DNA of 64,000 nt from the NCBI GenBank assembly GCA_023333565.1, contig JAJKFH010001585.1, positions 744,001 through 808,000 on the forward strand. Reading direction: 5' to 3'. A program made the translations under genes and the position numbers. This document shows, piece by piece, positions 23,494-34,450 of the stretch; within the stretch, counting starts at the first letter, position 1, and each line of letters starts with the position of its first letter. The DNA comes from Puffinus mauretanicus (lineage: Eukaryota > Chordata > Aves > Procellariiformes > Procellariidae). The notes beneath the pieces are model-generated. The model did not search any database and was not told the DNA's origin. It worked only from the letters and a program-made list of their open reading frames with translations.

Positions 23494-23539
23494 CCCAAGG
23501 GGAAATTGTTAGTGACCTGCTACACACTTGGACACACAC

Positions 23540-23626
23540 TTGGACTTGTGTACCTTCAGGTTCCTTAGATGATCTTGAACCTGATCTTCTCCTACGGTGG
23601 GCAGCTCTTCATTCTCCCAGTCCCCA
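23540..23626 (-). mobile_element. CR1-B scrap fused antisense to CR1-A
   Basis: Reverse complement of about 15935-16021 (one mismatch noticed). It encodes on the minus strand the [15 protein letters not shown] to HKS block of CR1-B ORF2. It begins at the same codon region (HKS) at which the neighbouring sense CR1-A stops, so sense CR1-A and antisense CR1-B meet head to head at equivalent protein positions. It is too short and lacks a 3' tail, so it is not a normal CR1 insertion. Confidence 0.85.
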
Positions 23627-23809
23627 CCGAATATTGAAAATGAAAAAGTTTATCTGTTTTCAAAAAGGAACTGGAAAAGTTCATAGAAGAATAATTCAAG
23701 GTAGATTATTACTTACATAGAAACCATATTAAGAAGTCCTTAAGACAAAACCGTGGAGAACATTCTGAGCAGTATCACTACATTTTTGTCGTATTCTTAC
23801 ATACATGTC

Positions 23810-23923
23810 GATGTGGCACTTAGAGACATGGTTTAGTGGTGGACTTGGCAGTGTTAGGTTTACAGTTGGACTTGATCTTAAAGGTCTTTTCCAACCTAAA
23901 TGAGTCTGTGATTCTATGATTCT
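23810..23923 (+). mobile_element. CR1 3' tail fragment
   Basis: The end of ORF2 (ACTTAGAGACATGGTTTAG), a short 3' UTR with GGTCTTTTCCAACCT, and a tail of ATTCTATGATTCT. Only about 114 bases long: a strongly 5'-truncated insertion of the CR1-A type. Confidence 0.85.
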
Positions 23924-24167
23924 TCCCCAAACATCCACTTTTGGCCACTGTAATAAACAGGATATAAACCTATATGGACCTGCTGCTTAACGTGGTTTAG
24001 TTGTAGTGTCAGCAGCAGTGTTAGCAGCAGTGGCAAAGCAAAGTCCATCTATTACTTGTTTTCCAGCTCATACTAGATTAATACAGTCATTTAGTGCTGG
24101 GAAGATGTAATCAAGGTCTATGTTCAGGGGAGTGTCTTGCTGCAAGCTTCACCCATGGCACTAACTC

Positions 24168-24222
24168 ATACTTTCAAAAATGATTATATCATTATACTTT
24201 CAAAAATCATACTTTCAAAATT
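24168..24222 (+). repeat. Short local direct repeat
   Basis: ATACTTTCAAAA(T/A)T occurs three times within about 55 bases, separated by short AT-rich spacers. It looks like local slippage. Confidence 0.7.
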
Positions 24223-26820
24223 ATTATACAAGTTAAATCAAAATAATTTGTACGATTTTATGTCAGAGTTTAATTAATTTATGAAAAAGTTCATAAAGTT
24301 CACTATTCGTGCATTCAGGGTGTTCTTTCTAATCCTAGGGTGTTCCTGACATGTTTCCATTTTTAAAAATATTTTTAAAATTATATCTTTTAATTATATT
24401 GCTTTTATTATGTTACGAAACAAATATATTGAGGAATGGATTAGTGGGAGCTATGGAACTTGTAGTACTCCATAGTGTGGTCAATCCTATACTATCATCA
24501 TTCAGAGATATATATTAAAGACAGCTCTATTACATAGAAATATTTCTTTTAACATGTACGGATTTACCACCAGGAATAAAGAGACTCTAACCTTCAAAAA
24601 TTACAGTGATGATACTCTGAATTCTGTGATGCAGTCTACACTCTAGAGTGTTCCCTTTTTGGTCTGCCTTTACTTTGTAGTATTCCAGTGTCAGGATTTC
24701 ATTTCATAACAACCAACCCAGTCAATCAGTTGGGATAAATTTTTATCTTGTTAAGAAGTATAAGAAATCTCCCGTGCAAAACTCCCAGCAGAGGCATATA
24801 AAGTTCATCCATATAGCACTGAGTGATCATAGTTCTCCCAAAATTAACATAATGTATTTGTATACGTTATACTAATTATCATTAACTCCATAATTCCAAA
24901 TGTCTAATGTTTATTGTTTAGTAGACCAGAAAATTATTTAATCAAGTGATTAATGTCTCCTTAACTGAGTTTTATTTTTAGGTTAAAGCCTTAATCTAAT
25001 TGGAATTATTATCAGGGCTTCTGGCAGTTTGTTTGTTTGTTTAATGAAAACCATTAGGTTTTTTCATTTATAGTGCCTAAACCACCAAGCACTAAGTAAT
25101 AACCATAGCATAGGTGTACTGTGCATCCAAGTATCCCAATAAGCTTTTCAAGGTATTCCCCCAGATTTGTTTTTGGAGTTGCCTGTCTGTTTGTTTATTT
25201 TTGATCAAGTACTCAGTACTTCAAAAATACATTCCCTCTAATATTTATGCCTGTTACCGCCGTTCTGCTCTCACAGAGATGAAAGATTCCCACGACTTCT
25301 AGTGTAAGATGGCAACTTCTAATTGCTGCATGTTGAGAAGGTAGATATAACAACCACTTCTCATATAGTTCAAGTGCTTCTCTCCACTGAATTGCCCATG
25401 TCCATTTTGCCCATGACTGTGTTCAAGCAAGTTCTCAAGTTACCCTCTATTACCCTACTAGTAATAATATTGATACAATCAAAATAGGAACTTTTCACCT
25501 GGCATTTTTTCATAATAGTAGGGAAGTAATTCTGGAAGGTTTATTAACACGGAGAAAGAGGAATCTCTTATGGGAGACAAATGTATCTATATTAATTTTC
25601 TTCACAAAGTGGACTAGCTCTTCCTATTTTATTAATGCCTAGGTATTTATTATGTTGAACTAAATGACAACAGAAGTATTCAAAGAGGTATAATGGTAAA
25701 AGGTATTAAAAACCCCAACTGAACAAAGGTAGAGGGTTTTTGTTCTGGTTTTTTGTTTGTTTTATTTCCAAAAATTAACTAGATATTGTCTTCTAGTAAA
25801 AAATATAGCTTTTTCCTCTGGAGATAGAATTTGACAATACTAAGTCCATCAGCAACTCATTAAAAATATAAAATATATATATAATAAATAGCCCAATTCA
25901 TATAATAACTCATATAATAAATAGTCCAATGCATCAAATATTGTTATTTTAAGTGTAAATAAAATAAAAACTTTTTCCCATGAATTTCTAGAAATCAATG
26001 AAAAATACATGGAATCTACATATATGCAACATGAAATACCTTCTGTTTACTATATAAATCAAGAAAGTGACATTTTATATGGTGAAGATCCTCTAAAAGA
26101 TAGAAAACTTAACTCAGGGGGAAAAAAATCTATTAAGCTTTTCCTGTTCTTGCACATATTGCATGTATATTACTGCATTTCATTCGGAGGACATTCATAT
26201 TGTACACCATTTTGACATTCCAGTCTCTAACTACCTACGTTTTTTCTACCTCTGACACTACAGTGGGAAATTTGCAGTCATTCTCTTGTTGAAGATAGGC
26301 CATTTCAAGTTGAAACAAGAGAGTAGTTATAACAGTATGTCATAATAATAAATGGTTAACAACTTTACCCCTTCCAAAAGCTATACACCAAACCTGAACT
26401 CTTCAATTTTACCACATTTCCTGGGGGCCTTTTATGTGATATTTTTGTAGGGTGTGGCTCCCAATTTTATTTCCTGTAGAGTTTTGGAAATAACAGCTCC
26501 GGAATAAAAGTAATAACAACTATGAAATTATTTTGTGCACTTTCTCAAACAGTTTCTGATGTTTTATACAATTTAAAAGAAACTGGAGTATTGCAGAATA
26601 AGTCCGTACTTCAGAGTTTAGTACTTTCAGTTCAGTATTTTCGTACAGAAAATTATTTTAAGGTGTTTCATCACAAAACTAGAAGTCTGTGAGTTTTGCT
26701 TTCACAATGGCATTTTTTCCAACAGAAGTTTTATTGAAGATGGTAAGTTCTCCTGGGATATGAAATAAATTCATTTAATTAGAAATCGAAGCAGATATTT
26801 AACAAATTTCCTTGCATCAT

Positions 26821-26868
26821 CCTTTCTCTCTCCCTCTCTCTCTCTTTCTCTCCCCCTGCCCCTGCCGC
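26821..26868 (+). repeat. CT-rich microsatellite
   Basis: About 48 bases of nearly pure C and T with runs of TC dinucleotides, ending in CCCCTGCC blocks. Confidence 0.85.
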
Positions 26869-29800
26869 AAAATCCTGTTCAATCTCTGTAAAAAACCTAA
26901 AAATTCCCTGAGGAAGACAAACACATTAAACAATATGGAATCCATATGGAAAATATATTGTTTTTTCTAACAATACATAAATAATTATGTAGGTTATTTT
27001 ATTCTACCACAACTAGTAAAAATATTATCCAATCATTGGAAAAGAAGAGAAAATTTATTTCTGCAAAATAATTTTTCTTTAAATTTTACAACCTGATAAC
27101 AAGCACAGAAAATGTATAAAGTGACCATGAAGAACCAAAATGCTTTATTTTTTTTCATAGCTTGAGTTAATTTGCTTTCTTTTATTATTTTCTGATGGAT
27201 TAATTAATTACTTTTAGTAGCTAGATCTCTATAGTATAACTTGGAAAAACAAATCTTAAAAATTATTTCTTTGTCAATAATTCCTATAAATTGGTAAACA
27301 AATACCTATAATTTGATAATCATATACATATACCAAACTATTTCAGAAATATGGATTTAACAAGAAGTAGATCTTTTGTAGAACTGAAATTATTCACAAA
27401 TTCTCTACAAAATCAGTGAAAAGCCTTGGTAGAAACAAAAGGGAAAGATAATATAATAATCTCAAAATATTTTCTTTTGACATTTTTAAATTAAATACAT
27501 GAAATATGGAATTCCAGAAATATCAAAGAAGCTCCTGCAACAGTTTCAAAATTTATTTTTTCCAAGTATATTTTTCCAAATGTTTATTTCTAATTATTTT
27601 TCAAAGAGAGTAATAAGACTTTAAACTGCCCAGTAAAACTACACAGACTCGAGTGTGTGTGCTTATATATGTTCATATTATTCATTCACATCTTCCAAAA
27701 AATTAGAAAAAAAGTCTCAAAATGTAGTTTTTATATAATCTACATTTTTCTCCAGTATTTTATTTTGATCATAAAATGAAAATATACATTCTTTGAGTAG
27801 ATGGAACCTGAAATGGAATTGTATCATTACTATGGTCAGCCATGCTGCTAAGAAATTATTTTTGTGTTTCTTATTGAGTACACACCTTTGAGCACATTAG
27901 TAGTCTCAGGAAATAAAAAATACTGTTATATTATCATCTAATGCTTAGTAATTAATTACATACAACAACTGTATGAATAAATTACTAAACTAATTCATAG
28001 GGTGTGCAATGAAAAATACCAAAAAGCCTGTGCGGTTATTGACATAATGTGTGGTTATTGACATAAAAATAATTAATTGTTTTAAAATAACACCATAAAA
28101 TCTAACTTTTTTCTACCTTATTAATGCTATAATCATATACGTATACCTGTTTCTCTTACCCTACCTAATCACCCAATCACTCCATTTTGTTTCTTATATA
28201 GCTGATGTAAATATTATATTTGTATGTATACGTGTTGTGTCTTTAAAGATATGTGTATTTATACAAATGACAAAATTTTATCCATGTATTGCACATAGAT
28301 TTTGTATAATGTATATAAATATATTAAATATAAATATGTAGTATTTGATTTAAAATTAAATTTAAACTAACTCTTCTTCCAAAAGTTTAAAATACCCACT
28401 ATGCACATACAAGGAGTGATTGCATAAGCATCCAATATGCAGTCATATTGTGCAAGTAATTTTGCGAGAGAATGCTAACATGTAACAATCTATCTCACGG
28501 TTTACAAGGATCAAGCAAATGAGAACTTTGATATACACACGTATAAATCATGGAAAATAAGGATAGACAATGAAAATACAGGAAGACCTTTAACACCAAA
28601 GTGAAGTTTGATTTTAGCTAACATTTACTTCCAGATATAGGAAATAGCTTGACTCCATTCCAGAATAGGTGACATGTTTATCTTACCTTGTGCCCTCCTG
28701 TTCCTCAGTAGTCTTTGACTTACCATATTGTGACCTTTATAATAGCTTTATAGAGGATCAATCAGGCCAAGACAGAACTGTAATACAAAGAAGTATTCAT
28801 TATTTTATATTGGTTTAAACTAATAGGCATGACAAGTAAAACATGGGTGATTGATTTCCTGACCTTTAAAGTGTTTTATATGTAAAGTGCATAAGTTCTA
28901 GCCATACAAGATATTTAATGTTAAAAATGAATTTTAATGCTTAACTATATTTGTTATATGCTATCAGTGGAACTCATGCTTCGTGACAGCAAAATCTACT
29001 GTTTCATCTCTTTGCAATGACTCTTTTCATGAACTTCTCTGATACCTTTCTAGTTCTTTAAAGTATAGTATGAATATCCAAAGAATAAGATCTCTTTTAA
29101 TAGCTATTCATTTTATGGGACTATGTACTGAATTGGAATCAAGCCAAAATCAAGTTCAGGAATTTTTCAGAGGCTAACTTTCCAAACAGCTACATAAACT
29201 AGTAATATATCTTTGGGACTGAATATAAAATGACAGCACTAGAAATTGTGTGGGAGTGGGAAAAATAGGTGAAAAATGCATGTTTTCCTGTTTTGACAAA
29301 AATCAGAACCCGTTTCAGAAAGAAATTCATAATCTAACTACCATAAAGAATTCCTTGAATCTTTATGGATTTGTTCACTACAGAAAGTAAGTTTTGAGCA
29401 CCCACTCATAACTTGTTTATAGGAGACTTAGCTAAGTTTTTCTAGAGCCCACTATGGTTTGAAGTATGTAAAATGCTGGAGATCAATATCGAGATGTATA
29501 TCAAGGGATCTAATTTTCAATTACAGTAGAAAGATACTGACTTTCTTAAAATCAAATGTATTTGTAGGGTCTCCTGTCAGACAATCCCAAGTTCAGGTAC
29601 CTCATCTATAAGTATGTTCTGTTTGAAAATACCAATTCTAAGAATGGCATCAACCTAAAATCACCGTGAATGGAAGCAACTGCTAAACCATCTATTTCAA
29701 GTCTATATTTCAGTGTTCTTTGCATGTACTTCTTTTACTCGCTTCTATATCCAATGAATCTTAAGTTTCATGATGTTTAGTGCTTTGAAAAATCTGTAAT

Positions 29801-31975
29801 TGGCCCAACATATAGCTACCTTGATTCTGCCTAGAGACCAGAATATAGATCTCACTATCAAGCAAATGGCAAATAATTATCCTGTTTTGCTCTCTAGGGT
29901 CTTCATAGTTAGAGAATGAATTTTTGATTTTTTTTCTACTACTTCTGTGAATCTGAATGGAATCACATTGATACATATATTATTTTTTTAATGCATGCAT
30001 TTCAAAGTTTGTCTTTTTTTTTTCACTAGCTAGTGTCATCAACTATTTATCCTTTCGATGTTTTCATTAAACCAGAGGAGTCTTTCTTTTGCTGAAAATA
30101 CAGTTGGTCTTAAGAACAGCTTTGGTGGGTCATTTCAACTCATATCAAACACCACCAAAAAAAAGTTACGTGGCCACAGGTTAGAATGGGTTCTTCTAGC
30201 CATGGTTCTTCTCACTCCTGAATTACAAGTTTCTTAGCCACTAAGGCAACCTGTGGATGCAGAATGAGATTGTATTTATCTTTAAAAATAAAAACTTGTT
30301 GACATTTATGCAAAAGGAAAAAAAAAGAGTTATCACCATAAATATTTGGGAGACTGGATTTAAATGAATTTCTTGAACTTTCTTACCATTATTTTGTGCT
30401 AATGTTCTAATTTTTAATAAAGATATATTACCATGTCAAGCAACAGGGGGTAGCCATACTACGTAATTATACAACATAAACATAGGGTTAACAGTTCTGA
30501 TATTTAGTTGGTGACTAATTCTTAAATCATTAATGCTCAAAATTGTGTTAAATTTGTTGGTTAAGTGCCCTTCCTAGGAGTAATTGACATGTCACCCTCT
30601 TACACAGTGGTGAAAGAATATACAAATAGCTCATGAAGCCTAAGAGTTCCTGTGTTCATCTTGATGGATGACTAGATGCAGAAAAGTAAAGCACTGCAGG
30701 AAATAGGGTGAAATTAGCATGATTTTCTTCTTTCTGCATCTCCTGTAACTTTCTTCCTCCTTTGCTTTCTCTTTTTTCCCCAGTTTTCCTTATCTGGAGC
30801 ATGTTCTAGTGAAAAGAAACAAAAAAAAATCAGTAACTCCTTTCTTGAAGTCTGGCAGGATTTGATCAGAAGAATTATTATTTTAATTATTATTCCTTTA
30901 GAAGTGGAGAAGACATACGGATTTCTTACTTCAACACGCATTTTCTATTCCTTATTTGGAAAAACGAGACCTCCTGGAATTCCCTGTTACAACTATTAAG
31001 GTGTCCTGTCCAAGCTATCTTGTCCTCTCTAAGACCCTGGTCTCTTTCAAGATATCATCACTCTCCTCATAGCAGCCAAACGTTACATTTTCAAAGAATG
31101 AGTAGTTGATGTACATTGCCAGATCTTCTAACAGGTTGCTGACTTAATTGAATATCCCTTATCATCGTTAACTGAGTATTATTCCTATATATAACTTTCA
31201 CATCCTACAAATAAGAGTAATGACAACGATTTTATTTCTAGACGAGTTAATCTGAAAGATGGTACTTCTGGAAATGACATAGTTGGAGGTAGCTTTGATT
31301 CCAGAGTAATACAAGATAAGAATGCCCAACTGTAATCATCTGAACAATGCAAGTCTTACAGTTATCCACATTTTTTTAGCATATCAGCCTCTGATAAATT
31401 AAATTCTTTAGTCATTTCACACTTGAATGTAGGCTACAGGATAGGATTCTTTGATTTTGTCTTCTTTAAAGAAATATCATAAAAAGCACTTCTTGTCATT
31501 TAACCCCAGCTGGCAACTAAGCGCCACACAGCCACTTGCTCACTCCCCCACGGTGGCATGCAGGAGAGAATCAAAACAGTGAAAGTGACAAAACTCGGGG
31601 GTTGAGGTAAAGACAGTTTAATACGTAAAGGAAAAGCAGCACACGCAAGTAAAGCAAAGCAAGGAATGCATTCACTACTTCCCATTGGCAGGCAGGTGTT
31701 CAGCCATCTCCAGGAAAGCAGGGCTCCATCAGGTGTCACAGTTACTTGGGGGGACAAATGCCATCACTCCGAAGTCCCCCCCTTCCTTCTTCTTCCCCCA
31801 GCTTTATATGCTGATTATGACATCGTATGGTCTGCGATATCCCTTTGGTCAGTTGGGGTCAGCTGTCCCATCTGTATGCCCTCCCAACTTCTTGTGCACC
31901 CCCAGCCTCCTCACTGTTGGGGTGGTGTGAGAAGCAGAAAAGGCTTGACTCTGTGTAAGCACTGCTCAGCAATAA

Positions 31976-33457
31976 TCATAGAATCATAGAATCATTAAGG
32001 TTGGAAAAGACCTCTAAGATTATCGAGTCCAACCGTCAACCCAACACCACCATGCCCACTAAACCATGTCCCTTAGCACCTCATCTACACGTCTTTTAAA
32101 TACTTCCAGGGATGGTGACTCAACCACTTCCCTTGGCAGCCTGTTCCAAGGCCTGACCACCCTTTCAGTGAAGAAATTTCTCCTAATATCCAATCTAAAC
32201 CTCCCTTGGCACAACTTGAGGCCATTTCCTCTCATCCTATTGCTAGTTACTTGGCAGAAGAGACCAACACCCACCTCTCTACAACCTCCCTTCAGGTAGC
32301 TGTAGAGCGCGATAAGGCCTCCCCTCAGCCTCCTCTTCTACAGACTAAACAGTCCCAGTTCCCTCAGACACTCCTCATAAGACGTGTGCTCCAGACCCTT
32401 CACCAGCTTCGTTGCCCTTCTCTGGACATGCTCCAGCACCTCAATGTCCTTCTTGTAGTGAGGGACCCAAAACTGAACACAGTATTCGAGGTGCAGCCTC
32501 ACTAGTGCCGAGTACAGGGGCACGATCACCTCCCTGCTCCTGCTGGCCACATTATTTCTGATACAGGCCAGGATACCATTGGCCTTCTTGGTCACCTGGG
32601 CCCACTGCCGGCTCATGTTCAGCCGGCTGTCAACCAGCACCCCCAGGTCCTTTTCCTCTGGGCAGCTTTCCAGCCACTCTTCCCCAAGCCTGTAGCGTTG
32701 CCTGGGGTTGTTGTGGCCAAAGTGCAGGACCCGGCACTTGGCCTTGTTGAAACTCATACAGTTGGCTTCAGTCCATCGATCCAGCCTGTCCAGGTCCCTC
32801 TGCAGAACCTTCCTACCCTCCAGCAGATCAACACTCCCATCCAGCTTGGTGTCGTCTGCAAACTTACTGAGGGTGCACTCGATCCCCTCATCCAGATCAT
32901 TGGTAAAGACATTGAACAGGACCAGCCCCAGTACTGAGCCCTGGGGAACACCGCTCGTGACCGGCCGCCAACTGGATTTAACTCTGTTCACCACAACTCT
33001 CTGGGCTCGGCCGTCCAGCCAGGTTTTTACCCAGGAAAGAGTGTATCTGTCTAGGCCGTGGGCCTCCAGCTTCTCTAGGAGAATGCCGTGGGAGACAGTG
33101 TCAAAGGCTTTACTTAAGTCCAGGTAGACCACATCCACAGCCTTTCCCTCATTCACTAGGCGGGTCGCCTGGTCATAGACGGAGATCAGGTTGGTCAAGC
33201 AGGACCTGCCTTCCATGAACCCGTGCTGGCTGGGCCGGATCCCCTGGTTGTCTCGCACATGGCTCGTGAGCACCCTCAAAACGAATCGCTCCATAATCTT
33301 CCCTGGCACCGAGGTCAGGCTGACCAGCCTGGAGTTCCCCAGATCCTCCTTCCGGCCCTTCTTGTAGATGGGCGTCACATTGGCGAGCCTCCAGTCGTCC
33401 GGGAGCTCCCCTGTTAACCAGGACTGCTGGTAAACGATGGAGAGCTGCTTGGCAAGC
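31976..33457 (-). mobile_element. CR1 (CR1-A-like) inserted in an LTR, 5'-truncated
   Basis: This begins with ATCATAGA tail units in reverse complement (31976-32000) and reads on the minus strand up to the [13 protein letters not shown] block of the RT fingers, where it is truncated against LTR sequence. Most of the reverse transcriptase is open. Compared with the full-length copy at 7846 it lacks ORF1, the endonuclease and the first part of the RT. Confidence 0.9.
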
Positions 33458-33567
33458 CGCTGATGTGGATGAAAACATCCCTGTGTTATCAACACTGTTT
33501 TCAGCACAAATCCAAAACATAGTCCCATACTAGTTACTATGAAGAAAATTAACTCTATCCCAGCCAA
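32059..33567 (-). pseudogene. CR1 ORF2 RT fragment, long open frame with LTR-derived start
   Basis: 409 uninterrupted codons (33567-32338). The first ~37 are translated from LTR sequence, the rest from CR1. They include [15 protein letters not shown], the [12 protein letters not shown] block, [24 protein letters not shown] and FADDTKL (32862-32851). The frame ends in a TAG at 32340-32338 after GLFSL, then stays open for the C-terminal part to 32059. The same TAG occurs in the 7.8-kb CR1. Without an endonuclease it is not autonomous. Expression is unproven. Confidence 0.85.
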
Positions 33568-33582
33568 AACCAGGACAGCACT

Positions 33583-34003
33583 TTACAAATTACTATCATT
33601 AGATCACACAATGTGTGACTGGACAGGCAGATATTTAGTGCCTCTAACAGTAGGTGATAGTAAAAAATGCATAAGAGGACTGATGTGTGAGGAAAAGCTT
33701 AAAAAAAACAAAAGAAAAAAAAACAAACAGAAAAAGAGAACAAAAAAATTAGAAGGGATCACGTCTGCTGTTAAAAGATCTAAGTCTTTAGAAGGATATG
33801 AAATCATGTTCATATTCAAACGTTCAAGATTACTATCATGTAATTGATACTTCTCTACATATGATGCAGTTTCATCAAAGAACAAAGAAAATAGTCATGG
33901 AAGAATGATTAAGAATTTCAGTGTTTCCTGCATTGCCATTAAGATTGAAAAACCAAGATCAACCTGACACTGCAGATCATTATCAAATATAAGATTCAAA
34001 TTA
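33583..34003. other. Unique DNA with A-rich run
   Basis: Contains an A-rich stretch at about 33700-33750. The open frames here arise from low complexity sequence and have no recognised domain. Confidence 0.6.
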
Positions 34004-34260
34004 TGGCCTCAAGTTGCGCCAAGGGAGGTTTGGATTGGACATTAAGAAAAATTTCTTTACTGAAAGAGTGGTGAAGCCTCGGATCAGGCTGCCCAGGGAC
34101 GTGGTTGAGTCCTCCTGGAATGATGGAAGTATTTAAAAGACGTGTAGATGAGGCGCTTAGGGACATGGTGTAGTGGGCATGGTGGTGTTGGGTTGACAGT
34201 TGGACTGGATGATCTTAGAGGTCTTTTCCAACCTTAATGGTTCTATGATTCTATGATTCT
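34004..34260 (+). mobile_element. CR1 3' fragment
   Basis: This starts in the C-terminal ORF2 region (GGCCTCAAGTTGCGCCAAG), continues through the 3' UTR and ends in ATTCTATGATTCT. It is the CR1-A/full-length type. A small insertion (TCCTGGAATGATGG) sits where the usual CCATCCCTGGA would be. A microsatellite follows directly. Confidence 0.88.
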
Positions 34261-34450
34261 ACACTTACGTATGCATGTATATATACATGTGTGTATATAT
34301 ATATATATACGATCATATATACATGTATATACATATCGTATATACATATACGATCATATATACATGTACGTATATATGCACATATGTATGTGTGTATATA
34401 CAAATATATACATATATATGTAAGTCTATACATGTGTGTGTGTTTGTGCA
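34261..34450 (+). repeat. TA/TG-rich microsatellite next to CR1 tail
   Basis: About 190 bases of interleaved TATA, CATG, TACA and TGTG units with four-base palindromic phrasing (ATACATGTATAT, CGATCATATATACATGTA twice). Long open frames across it on both strands are artefacts of low complexity. Confidence 0.85.

Larger units (their letters stand above)
20885..23539 (+). mobile_element. CR1-A element, 5' part, sense, 3' part missing
   Basis: This starts in the ORF1 N-terminal coding region: VTELREEVSRLGSIREC parallels the coiled coil of the 7.8-kb CR1. It continues through the esterase segment (21241-21909) and the ORF2 endonuclease to the start of the RT fingers. It ends at 23539, exactly before the HKSM motif, where it joins antisense CR1-B sequence. 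Bases 21148-23539 are the right inverted-repeat arm. The exact 5' edge is uncertain. It holds the 5' part that the left copy lacks and lacks the 3' part that the left copy holds. Confidence 0.85.
21148..23539 (-). repeat. Right arm of 2,392-bp near-perfect inverted repeat
   Basis: Reverse complement of 13187-15578 with one mismatch seen (23485) and no length difference. Homology stops at 21148 on the inner side, although CR1-A continues here while the left copy changes to filler. It stops at 23539 on the outer side, where this copy changes to CR1-B while the left copy continues as CR1-A. Confidence 0.93.
23924..31485. other. Unique AT-rich DNA, no gene seen
   Basis: 7.5 kb without a recognisable repeat family or gene. 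Very AT-rich (for example 25860-25990 and 27000-27600). Open frames are under 90 codons and show no domain. Small local duplications occur: ATACTTTCAAAAAT three times within 24168-24222, and GTTATTGACATAA twice near 28036-28064. Confidence 0.6.
31486..33582 (-). mobile_element. LTR (ERVL-like), antisense, split by a CR1
   Basis: The LTR occupies 31491-31976 and about 33458-33577, with GCACT at 31486-31490 and 33578-33582. It belongs to the same family as 7084-7602 and shares its AAGA 3' end (plus strand TCTTGTCATTTAACC). Its left part ends in CAGCAATAAT and its right part resumes with AAAACATCCCTGTGTTATCAAC. Joined, these match the continuous block in the other LTRs. About 14 extra bases of unclear origin lie between the CR1 edge and the resumed LTR. 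It has no internal retroviral genes. Confidence 0.85.

Noticed and set aside
23540..23626. Twin-priming product of a single CR1 insertion
   Set aside because: Twin priming inverts the 5' part of one element. Here the two joined parts come from different subfamilies and no 3' tail is present at the join.
24168..24222. Possible CRISPR-like array
   Set aside because: Only three 14-base copies with very short spacers in AT-rich vertebrate DNA. This is simple local slippage.
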